DNA from: Diplodia intermedia
Taxonomy: Eukaryota; Ascomycota; Dothideomycetes; Botryosphaeriales; Botryosphaeriaceae
Length of the DNA: 64,000 bases
Assembly (NCBI GenBank): GCA_021495925.1
Contig: JAKEKT010000002.1
Location: 434,001-498,000, forward strand
Direction of reading: 5' to 3'
Shown here: piece by piece, positions 9,331 through 18,868 of the stretch
Layout: every line of letters starts with the position of its first letter
Position numbering within the stretch: position 1 is the first letter of the stretch
Notes under the pieces: generated by a model
What the model was told of the DNA's origin: nothing
Database searches by the model: none
What the model saw: only the letters and a program-made list of their open reading frames with translations
Program-made: the position numbers and the translations under genes

Positions 9331-11870
9331 ATGGCCCCGCAGGCTGCCATCCAGGCCGCTGACATCTCCGATGCCGCCCGCAGGAGCTTGCTGCTGCTGC
9401 TTGAAGGCGTAAGTAAGACTCCCTACCACGCGCATCTCCGATGCAGCACACGTGCTGATGACTCCGGCTGTTCCAGATCCGCGGCAAGAAAAACATCGTC
9501 TTCGAGAAGGCCTTGTCTGGTCCGCTCAATTTACTTCTTAAATTCTCAACGCTCCAGGAGTACGGCGTGGACAAGCCGTTCTTCTTAGAGACCGGCAACG
9601 TCGACTCTACCCAGCGCAATGTTGTCTTCATCGCCCGAGGGGACAGGGCCAAGACCGTTCTCGCCATAGCCGGTATGTGTGTGTGGATCTGCAAGCAGTA
9701 AGAATGCTTCTCGTAACTTCTGCCCGTCCTCCTTTTCATCTACCACGGGAACAAAAGAGGTTACGACGAGGCAGCCTACTCGTCGTAATCAGTCGTTTCC
9801 CTATATGGATCATGATTGTGCACACTTCGTCCGAACCCTCGGAGCGGGAACCAATTAGCCAAGTAGACATGCATCCGTGTCTGCCTGGTCAGTCGCTTCC
9901 CAAAAGCGGTGCTGTATCACAAGCATAATCACAGGCTCTCCTGTCTGATGCATCAACGGGCGGAGGGTACGAATTGTAATGCTGACATATCCGTTACAGA
10001 GCAAATCAAAAAGCTTCGACACAATGGCATAGTCGAACATGAATTCTCCGTGTTCTGGGTGCCCCGAAGAACCCTTGTATCCGACCAGGTTCTGGAGGAA
10101 GCCGGTGTGCTGGGCGAGGTCAGTGTGGCAGAATGGCCGTTGAATTTCGTACCTTTGTCCGATGATCTACTTTCCTTGGAGCTGGAGGACTCAATATCAG
10201 ATCTCTACGTGGTAAGCATCCGCATCACAGTCCTTGAATTTCCCATCTGACGGTCACTATAGCGCAAGGACCCCACTCCCACATATCTGGCAGCGAGAGC
10301 TCTCATGCAGCTGCAACAGCAGCATGGCCTCTTCCCCCGTATAGTGGGCAAGGGCGACAATGCGCGCCGACTAGCGGATCTCCTCGTCCGTATGCGCACC
10401 GAAGTCGTGGCTGGCTCGGGGTCCACAACAGAGTCACCGTTGGGATTGACCCCTAGCAATGTCCTGGAGAGCTTGATCATCATCGATCGAGAAGTTGACT
10501 TTCCCACGGCCCTCATGACCCAGTTGACCTATGAAGGTCTTCTGGATGAAGAGTTCCATATTCAGTCCAATCAAATTGAGGTTGACTCCTCCGTCGTTGG
10601 GGCTGCAGGCGCAGGCACCTCACAAGGCGGCGCCTCGTCTTCTGCTGCTCCTTTAAGGCGCAAAATCCCGCTTGAACCCTCAGATACCCTTTACAGCACT
10701 CTCCGAGATACTAATTTCGCAACCGTTGGCCCGCTGCTCAACAAGGTGGCGCGACGTCTCCAGTCGTCATACGAGAACCGCAACATCCAGCAGAAGTCGA
10801 CTGCAGAGCTCCGCGACTTTGTCTCGAAGCTCCCAGGCTTTCAACAAGAACAAGCCTCTCTCAAACTCCATACCAATCTCGCCGAGGAGATCATCAAGCA
10901 GACCCGCTCGGACATCTTCTCACGCATACTCGAAGTCCAGCAAAACTTGGCCGCCGGCGCAGACCCCAACAGCCAACATGACAACATCGACGAGCTAATG
11001 TCACGCGGCGTCAAGATTGAGACCATCTTGCGCCTGCTCTGTCTCGAGAGTTGCCTGCACGGCGGCATCAGACCGCGCGATCTGGAGAACTTCAAGCGCG
11101 CCGTCCTCCACGGCTACGGGCACCAGCACCTCCTGACGCTCACCTATCTGGAGAAAGCGGGCCTCCTCGTGCCCCGCAGCGGCGGTCTCGGCGTTGGCGC
11201 GAACCTGGGCGGCGTGGGCGTGGGTGTGGGCGTGGGCGGGGGCAGCGCCGCCAGCCGGGCGAACGCGGTGACCAACTACAACTCGGTGCGGCGGTCTCTG
11301 TCGCTGATCGTCGACGAGGTCAACGAGGCCGAGCCCGACGACGTCGCGTACGTCTTTTCCGGCTATGCACCGTTGTCGGTGCGCCTCGTCCAGTGCGTAC
11401 TGCAAAAGGACTACATCAACGCCCTGGCGTCCGCCCGGCCCGCCCCCGGCGCCAACGCCGCGCAAGCCGCCCAACAGCAACAGCAGCAGCAGCAGCAGCA
11501 GATGTCGGGCTCCGCCCTCGCCAACGCCCAGGGCTGGCGCCCGTTCGAGGACACGCTCCGCTACATCCGCGGCGCCACCGTCGACGAGGTGCAGGCCGGC
11601 GAGGAAAAGGCCGTGCGCGCGCGCCAGCTGCTCAACGGCCATCACCACGGCAGCAACGGCGTCAGTGCCCCCGGCGAAGGCAAGACCGTCGTCGTCTTCT
11701 TCCTGGGTGGCGTCACGAGGGCGGAGGCGTCGGCCCTGCGCTTCGTGGCCAAGTCTTTGGCCGAGGAGGGACGGGGAAGGAGGCTGATTGTGGCTACGAC
11801 GAGCGTCATCAACGGCGACAAGGTTGTGGGTAGCGCTGTGGAGAAGGGGTCGCTGGGTGCGCATGTTTGA
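9331..11870 (+). CDS. VPS33: Vacuolar sorting protein VPS33 (Sec1/Munc18 family)
   Basis: SM-family protein that templates SNARE assembly as a core subunit of the HOPS and CORVET tethering complexes at vacuole and endosome. Exons 9331-9408, 9477-9672, 10000-10211 and 10263-11870 give 697 residues, the usual size. Conserved stretches are FEKALSGPLNLLLKFSTLQE, FWVPRRTLVSDQVLEEAGVL, PLSDDLLSLE, LIIIDREVDFPTALMTQLTY and GAGEGKTVVVFFLGGVTRAE-like C-terminal sequence (PGEGKTVVVFFLGGVTRAEA). The second intron is 327 bp, long for this locus; the protein aligns without a gap across it. Two low-complexity insertions occur in the C-terminal half: a Gly/Val-rich run (about 11190-11245) and a 10-Gln tract (11472-11501). 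Confidence 0.93.
11206..11243 (+). repeat. Gly/Val-rich GGGCGT repeat in VPS33
   Basis: A short GTGGGC/GTGGGT repeat encodes alternating Gly and Val. The coding strand has more than four runs of three or more G, so a G-quadruplex is possible in DNA or mRNA. The position corresponds to a poorly conserved surface loop, inferred from the lack of family motifs here. Confidence 0.6.
11472..11501 (+). repeat. CAG/CAA tract coding 10 Gln in VPS33
   Basis: Ten consecutive Gln codons, mostly CAG, flanked by an Ala-rich segment. Pure CAG blocks are prone to length change by slippage, so the tract may vary between isolates. Confidence 0.85.
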
Positions 11871-13129
11871 GTGATGGGTAGTTGGGAGGGGGGGGCGAGG
11901 GAGGTGGTGATGGTGGTGAGTCTTTCTCAGGACTGCGGGGATGTGTGAATAATGAGAAATGGTCGTGCTACTTTCGCTGTGTTCCCGTATGTGGCCGAGG
12001 GCTGTGGTGATGAAGGCAGTACCGCATCCCCCAATCAAATCGTTCATTGGCCCACCCATCCGCTATGCAAAAAGACGAAAGTAGGCAAACCCAAACAATG
12101 GGATAAATTGAGACGGAGAAAGGGAATGTTCTCTGGCTGATGCTTGTAAGAGCTTCGTACCAGAACCCTTGGCTTTCCTTGCGTGGGCAGTCCGAATCAA
12201 ATATATGAATGTAGATAGGGTATCCAAATAACGCAAAAGCATCTAGGCAAGGGCTCCATTTGTCCGTGTTAGTAGAGTGGACAAACTTAACTGTCTTGCA
12301 CTCACTTTTCCCTCGGAACAATCAAGCTACCGTGGTACCTTCCTGGCGAACGGAAGAGCCAGTGGTGGAAACCAGGTGGTTCCGCACGGTCGTGGATGCT
12401 TATTGACGCTCACCGCAACATATGCGTATTGATCACAGCCATGGATCTACTCCAAGCCGAAAGAAAGTATCTGCGATTTCTGCAAATTCTTGGTTTCCAT
12501 AAGTCTTTTATTCAGGTATCCACAAGTCGTCTAGTCAAACCCTTATTGTTTTCTCTCCCCCTTTGTTCTCTTGAGCACTTGCTTCGTGCCCCGTGCCGAG
12601 ATACGGCCGGCGCAGACCAAGCGCTCAGCGCTAAACAATAGACAGAATGAAACACAGCACAACTCAAGAGCGCTGCTGTGTTGAACGTAGGCGCTTCGTT
12701 CCTTTTCCTCCTTCACCTCGGAAATGGTTTTGTATCCTCCGCCACCTAGGCGTCATGCTGTGGACAAGGAGAGAGTGGCCAAGCAAACGATGCTGAACGC
12801 TTATCAATTACAGTTATCCGAAGATGATTCATGGCTGGTGGTGTGTTGCGGGTAGGGCCGTTTCCGCCGTCTCTTCATCAATTAAAATGGCTCTATCCAA
12901 GTCTTTTAGGGTTTCAACTCCAAGAAGGTAAGTAAAGCTGGTCTATAGGTAACAAGGTGAGTATGTCGTGGGTAGGTTGTTGAGGAGCTCGGACCGATGG
13001 TTGAGTAATGGATGCACGGGCGATTGTCTCCCGCCGAAGGTCGAGTGCCGGGGAGGGCGCGAAGGCAAGTCACGTATATCGTGATGACAACGTTTGTACG
13101 GTTCCGCGCGATCGGATGAGCTTGTCGTC
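11871..13129. other. Convergent intergenic region, VPS33 / phosphotransferase
   Basis: About 1.26 kb between two gene 3' ends. Contains a G-rich stretch just after the VPS33 stop (about 11883-11900). The frames here (for example 12396-12641) have no recognisable homology. No RNA gene or repeat recognised. Confidence 0.45.
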
Positions 13130-14864
13130 CTAATCGCTCTTTCTCCCGGTGCCGCCGTTGGCCATGGAACGGGTGACGCGCCTCTCCGGCTCCGCGCTGA
13201 TGGGGGCAGTCTTGCCACCGATATTCTCCTTCTTCGGCGGGATAGTCAGGCAGTTGATACCGAGGAAATTGCAAATGCTTGACACGACAAGGACGGCCCA
13301 ATTGGTGTAGACGACGGCGGCGAAGATAAAGTAGCTTCTCAGATACCAAAGCTCCACTTGCGCAGTGACAGGTGCCCATGCCAGGCCCAAGCGCGGGAGA
13401 TTGACGAGAATCGCACCGCCAATGAGCGGAACAAGCATGACGGTCCAGTAAGGGAAGGGCTGGCGGGTGAGATGCGCAAGAATGATTTTGGTGGTCATAC
13501 GGCCAAAGACGAGGCTCATAGTCAGGCACCACAAGACTAGATGGCCGCCATTCTTGCCCTTGGTGTCCCAATCTTCCAGGATGCTCGAGTATGGGCTTCC
13601 CAGCCATGCGCAGGTCGCTGCGGTGAAGACGATCATAGGGGTCCACTCCTGGAAGACTGGAAGCACTGGCTTTCCCTCGGCACGGCGTGCGCGCGCAACA
13701 TTGACCACACAAGCAGGCAGATGCGCGATGAAGAATGACCCTAGGAGGATGGGGACCCAGAAGTCACGGAATGTCGTCATCGGGGAAATGTACCCTTCCA
13801 GCGAGGGAAAATGGCGGACGAGGGAAGTGGACCAAATCTCAGGTCCATAATGTGCGGACATGATCATCATGGAGCAGGCAATAATGAGGCCCTCTGCAAA
13901 CTCGTCAGTTCCGTATCACGGACATCATTGGGCGTAAGAGCCTCCGGAGCGCATGTGGTCTTACCTGTCGGGCCATTGAAATATCCAAGGTACAGAGTAT
14001 GAGTATGGTATGTTTCCCACGTCGAGAAAAACATCGGGAGACATGGGATCAGGGCGGTAAAAGCGCCGGTCTTGGTGGCTCCGTAGCCCATGGCTGCGGT
14101 CTCGAGCAGACTGCCAAGGGTGCAGTTGAGCGAATCGATGCCGTGGCTGCGACAAAATGTTAGGTGACACGTTTCCGCGCTTTGACGTGCGTAGGGACGT
14201 ACTCGAACAATTCTCCCAGTCCGCTTGAGGTTCCTGTGCGCCGAGCCTGCTTGCCGTCCACGTTGTCCATGGTGGAGTACCTGGGGGAAACATGTGAGAA
14301 AGTGGGTCTGCCAAGCGCATGAAGGTCTCTCACATCCAAAGGCCAAAGGCAAAGCTGTAGTACAGCCAAGGAGGCGCCTACACATCACGCAATTGCATCA
14401 GCATATTTGCGCGGGCAAATGGGGGTCAAAGGGGCTATACCGGTCCGACAAGATCAGGGACGAAAAGCTCGAGCAGCGCTACGTTTCCGAGAATGAAGAA
14501 GAAGCCCAGCAGGGTGACCATGTTCGGGGCCAGCCATAGCGGCAGGATCTCGACGAATGCATTCCACTGTATCACGGCTGTGTCAACACGGCGAACGGCG
14601 GCGGGCGGGGGATGCGGCGCATGGGAGGCATACGTAATGTTTGAGGATGTAGCGGGAGACGAAGCTCTTGTCGACGCTCTGGTACTTGTAGGTCTTCAGA
14701 TGGGCCAGAGCCTCCTCCGACACACATTCGTGGGCGGCGGTGTCTGGTCACAGGCGCACTTGTCAGCGGTTGGCACGGAATGGAGCGCGGATTGGAACGG
14801 TACATCGGCTCTGGATCTGGTCGTGGATCTGGGACTCGAGGTCTCCGGACTTACTCTTCCCCAT
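13130..14864 (-). CDS. Choline/ethanolamine phosphotransferase (EPT1/CPT1 type)
   Basis: CDP-alcohol phosphotransferase that joins CDP-choline or CDP-ethanolamine to diacylglycerol in the ER/Golgi, the last step of the Kennedy pathway. Seven exons on the minus strand: 14864-14855, 14743-14634, 14566-14441, 14377-14334, 14280-14203, 14146-13965 and 13893-13130, giving 437 residues. The full family signature DG-x2-AR-x8-G-x3-D-x3-D is formed across two junctions: D105, G106, A109, R110, G119, D123 and D127. N-terminal LKTYKYQSVDKSFVSRYILK and LAPNMVTLLGFFF are typical. Several hydrophobic segments follow, and a basic hydrophilic tail closes the protein. The first coding exon is only 10 nt (MGK plus one base); it is the weakest part of the model. 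Sequence alone does not separate choline from ethanolamine preference. Confidence 0.9.
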
Positions 14865-15770
14865 GCTTGCAGGTTGGTCTCGGGTGCACGGGCTCAGGGA
14901 AGGCAAAGAGAAAAAGAAGAGAAGGTCCGGAAGGCGTGGGAAGTCGCGACGCCATGCACCCTACGCGGATCGGAGTGTTGCGCGGACAGTTGGTCAGGGC
15001 GGAAGCTCGGGGGTCGGAAATTCGCCAGCCGCCGCATGTGCTCTGGGCTGGTGCTGCCGGAGGAGCGAGCGAGGATCAGGGTGCTGCGGTGCCGAGCACC
15101 GCCCAGCACCAGGGGTCTGCGCCCGCGACGCCTGCGGCCGTCCGTGACGTGCCACCCGCCGCGAGTCTGGGGAAGCTGTGTCCTCGTCGTTGTCGTTGTT
15201 TTCACATGTCCGCTTTGGTCGTGAAGACAAGCATTCCTATCGTTCTGTGCCGCCTTCTTGTCCGCGGCCACCGATAAGCCTGCACGCCGCCTGACTCGCG
15301 CGCCCCACGCCGCCAGCATTTTCCGTGCAAACCACTGCCTGGCGTCTGGCACCACAACCGCCCGACTGCTGCCATACAGTCTAACGCCCTCACCGCCGGC
15401 TGCGACGGCACCGCTCCTGTGGCGCAAACATGTGGGTGTGCGGACTGTGCGGCGGTGCTTGTGCTGCCTGCCAGCTGCGCCCCCGGCCCGGTCCACAACT
15501 ATTCTCACATTTCCAATTCGCCTTTCACTGCCCTGTTCGTGCCGAGTTCGACATTAATGCTTTGAATTGCTTGCAATTTACGTATGTGCTGCCCGTCCCA
15601 TGTCTCTCATGACTTCATGTTCTCGTGAGCCATCCTGCGACGGCATCCCAAATAGGAAACCCCATGATACACTAGGTACCGCAAAAAATCACCCAGTGCC
15701 CGGGGCCGTATGGGACTATTTTTTTTTGGAGCCCAGGCTCTCGCAATGGTCGGATCATAGCGTGTGCTCT
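14865..15770. other. Intergenic, tandem minus-strand genes
   Basis: Contains the promoter of the phosphotransferase and the 3' flank of the small membrane protein gene. A run of nine or ten T lies at about 15718-15727. Frames here are Arg/Ala/Cys-rich and look like chance frames in GC-rich DNA. Confidence 0.45.
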
Positions 15771-16140
15771 TCAGCGGCCCGTAAAAGGGCGGGTTGCGTC
15801 ATCTGCGGCGTCGCCAGCAAACTTGCCAAGAGGGTTGTTGACGGTGCCGCCCGCAAGGTTTGCGATGCCGTTCTTGAGGTCCTTGACTTCTTTCTGGTCG
15901 GAAGCAGGCACCTTGTTGATTTGGCCTGCAGCTGGTTAGCAAGGCCGGGTTAAAATTGCATGCAGCACCAGGCGGCATACCCTTGACGAGGTAGGAGGCC
16001 TTATTCTCGCCCATGGTGCTCAAGGCCTTCTCCTCGAGCTCGCGCTTGAGCGCTGGTGGGATACCGAAGAAGTAGACGTAGACGGTTAGGGCGGCGAGAA
16101 CGCCGGCAAAGACGGAGAAGAACGTGGCTGCGGTGGGCAT
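15771..16140 (-). CDS. Small single-pass membrane protein, conserved in fungi, function unknown
   Basis: Two exons, 16140-15981 and 15925-15771, encode 104 residues. A hydrophobic segment at about residues 5-25 (FFSVFAGVLAALTVYVYFFG) could be a signal anchor or transmembrane helix. After it come PPALKRELEEKALSTMGENK, a Lys/Asp-rich linker (ASDQKEVKDLKNGIANLAG) and the C-terminus NPLGKFAGDAADDATRPFTG. I recall this pattern as a conserved uncharacterised family in Pezizomycotina; that is from memory and unverified. The splice keeps frame (Gly codon split). The start is the first ATG and gives the hydrophobic N-terminus directly. No enzymatic motif is visible. Confidence 0.8.
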
Positions 16141-17009
16141 CTTGGCTGATTCTGGCGGTGCTAGTGGCCCAGGAGCGTGATTCGGTGGTAGATCGGTCTG
16201 CGGCTAGTAATAGGAACACGGCTGGCGGGTAGCGATTAGCGACTCTAGAGGCGAGGGTTCTGCTGGCGGATGGTGTTTATAAGAGGTGCCTGCACCTGCG
16301 ACGGCTATGACGTCTGCCGCCGAGCATGGAAGCTGGTTTTGGCCGCCGTTGCCTTGCTGCCGCATTGCACGGCAGAGCCGGTCGCCTTGGGGAAGCGGCG
16401 GGAACTGCTGGTCCGCGCCAGAGCAGCTGAAGGCCGGCAGGCGCAGAGCTGGGCGAGACCGCGGGCGGCGTGACGCCTCCAGCATCTGGTGCTCTCGCGA
16501 CTCTCGCCTGGCCGCCAATCAAGGCGGGGCAAAGGCGGCACCCGCAGCCGGGGCAGCCCAGGTCAGGGTCCGTTGATAGCGGGCACGAAACGAAACGGCG
16601 CGACGGCCTGGTGTTCGCGCTCCCATCTCTACGTTTCGCGCGTCCTGAGACACTAGCATAGCCTTTACGAAGTCGGCTGCTAAGCCACCTCCATATCAGC
16701 CGCACGGTGTCAGCCTCGCGCAGAGCGGAAGCCGTGCCCCGCCTACAGCACAATTATCAGCTCCAGCCCTCACACCCAAGCAGGCGCCGCCGTCAGACCT
16801 GTACTTTCTTTCGTCACAACTTCTTTTTCCGTCCTTGCCCTCGGGTACTATACCTGGCGCTCAGCCTGACCGTCGGGCCGTTGCTTCCACGCTCCCCTCC
16901 TGCATCTCCGCTCTCTGCACTCCTCCGCGCGCCCTCAGCTTGACCGAAAACCTCCTCCCTACCCCTACCCGAGAACAATCGCGAAGAAACAGGAGCTACA
17001 GTCGTCAAA
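16141..17009. promoter_or_regulatory. Divergent intergenic region, small membrane protein / CaM kinase
   Basis: About 870 bp between two divergent starts. Pyrimidine-rich leaders lie before the kinase (16800-16975), with a run of CTCC/TACC motifs, as is common upstream of fungal start sites. No defined operator seen. Confidence 0.45.
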
Positions 17010-18470
17010 ATGAGTCGTAGGTCAACCCCGACGCCATTGCCACATGCAGTGCTGACCGCACCCCGCCTTGTTCAGTTTCAGGCATGCTTAACAAGCTGCA
17101 CGGTCAGCCCGACAGCTACGACAAAAAGTGCGTGATACCGCTCCCACCGCCGACTGCTCCCTACTGAACGATCCCACGACAGATCCAAGTACCGCTTCGG
17201 CAAGACCCTCGGTGCCGGCACATACGGAATCGTGCGCGAGGCGGATTGCCCTGATGGCAAGGTCGCGGTCAAGATCATCCTCAAGAAGAATGTCAAGGGC
17301 AATGAGCAGATGGTCTACGATGAGCTGGAGATGCTTCAGCGCTTGAAGCACCCGCACATCGTCCGCTTCCACGACTGGTTTGAGTCTAGGGTACGTGGGC
17401 ACCGCGCTTACAAGAGCAATTGGTGCTGACGCTTGCCAGGACAAATACTACATTGTCACCCAGCTTGCCACCGGAGGCGAGCTTTTCGACCGCATTTGCG
17501 AGAAGGGCAGGTTCACAGAGAAGGATGCTGCCGAGACCATTCGCCAGGTCTTGGACGCCGTCAACTACCTGCACCAGAACAATGTCGTCCACAGGGGTAA
17601 GGACGCTTGAATCCCGCTTGGTTGTGCGTTTATTGACACTTGCGTAGATCTTAAGCCCGAGAACCTTCTTTACCTTAGCCACGACGAGGATTCCTCCCTC
17701 GTGCTCGCCGATTTTGGTATCGCGAAGATGCTCGACTCGCCTGACGAGCAGCTCACCACCATGGCCGGTTCCTTTGGATATGCCGCCCCGGAGGTCATGT
17801 TGAAGCGCGGACACGGCAAGCCCGTTGACATGTGGTCCATGGGCGTCATTACCTACACCCTGCTGTGTGGCTACTCTCCCTTCCGGAGCGAGAGCTTGGC
17901 GGATTTGATTGAGGAGTGCAAGAACGGCCGCGTTGTGTTCCATGAGCGGTATTGGAAGGAGGTTAGCAAGGACGCGAAGGACTTCATCAACAGCCTTCTG
18001 CAGCCTGAGCCCGAGAACCGTTCGACGAGTGCGGTAAGCAAAAGGATCACTGTGGGTAAAATACACATTACTTATTTTCTCTACAGGAAGCTCTCGCGCA
18101 CCCCTGGCTCAAGGGCGAGACTGCGTCCGACCACAACTTGCTGCCCGAGATCCGCGCCTACGTCGCCAAGGCCCGTCTTCGCCGCGGTATCGAGCTGGTC
18201 AAGCTCGCCAACCGTATCGAGGCGCTCAAAATGCAGGAAGACGAGGAAGAGGACGTGCCCGGCGAGGCGGATGTGCCGGCGAACGCGAAGGAGGCTGCTG
18301 GCGAGGCCCTTGGAGGCGTCTCGGACGCACCGGCCTCTCCCCACAAGAGGAGTCTCAGCAAGATTGCCAAGGGTGCCATCTTCCGGGAGGTTGTGCTCGC
18401 CAAGGTGCGCGAGATGAAGGCGGAGGAAGACAGGAAGAAGTTTGAGGCCGAATCGGCTGCGAAGCACTGA
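17010..18470 (+). CDS. Calcium/calmodulin-dependent protein kinase type I-like
   Basis: Ser/Thr kinase of the fungal CMK/cmkA group. Exons 17010-17016, 17076-17127, 17183-17390, 17440-17596, 17648-18033 and 18087-18470 give 397 residues. The glycine loop LGAGTYG is at 29-35 and the ATP-anchoring Lys in VAVK at about 50. The catalytic loop HRDLKPEN (from H140) is formed across an intron; DFG is at 163-165, then the activation segment and YAAPEV. After the kinase core, RRGIELVKLANRIEALKM is the expected position of the autoinhibitory and calmodulin-binding helix (inferred), followed by an acidic then basic tail. The first coding exon is 7 nt. A second acceptor 6 nt downstream (17082) is also in frame and would delete two residues. 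Confidence 0.92.
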
Positions 18471-18868
18471 GGGGTCTACTGTTACATACATTCTTGAAGC
18501 GGGACGTTAGAGAGCAGAAAGGCAGGCATTTCTACTGCTGGGGATTTCATTGCACGGGTTCCAGGTATTCTTGTTGATTAGCGATACCCTGTAGGAAGAA
18601 AAAATCGACACAAGCGGTATTCGTGGTCGCAAACAGCTCCGCAGTCGCATCCGTGGTCCGTTAAGGTGGAGTGGGTTGCCGGTCACGTGAAATTCCTTAG
18701 CTGGCGTTTGGGCCAACACCTTGCTTGGCACCGCGATCGAGACGCGATTGAGCTGCTGCTGGCCACACGCTGCTGCGCACCACCGCGACCCCCCGAAGCG
18801 CATTCACGCCCGCCGATCCCTAAGGCCTGCTGCGCACGCCGTTCCCTGCGCAAGCCCCCGCAAGCACG
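18471..18868. other. Intergenic, kinase to RSC4
   Basis: About 400 bp holding the 3' flank of the kinase gene and the promoter of RSC4. Nothing else recognised. Confidence 0.45.

Noticed and set aside
11001..12059. 352-codon minus-strand frame
   Set aside because: Antisense to the VPS33 3' half; the poly-Leu run is the reverse of the CAG tract.
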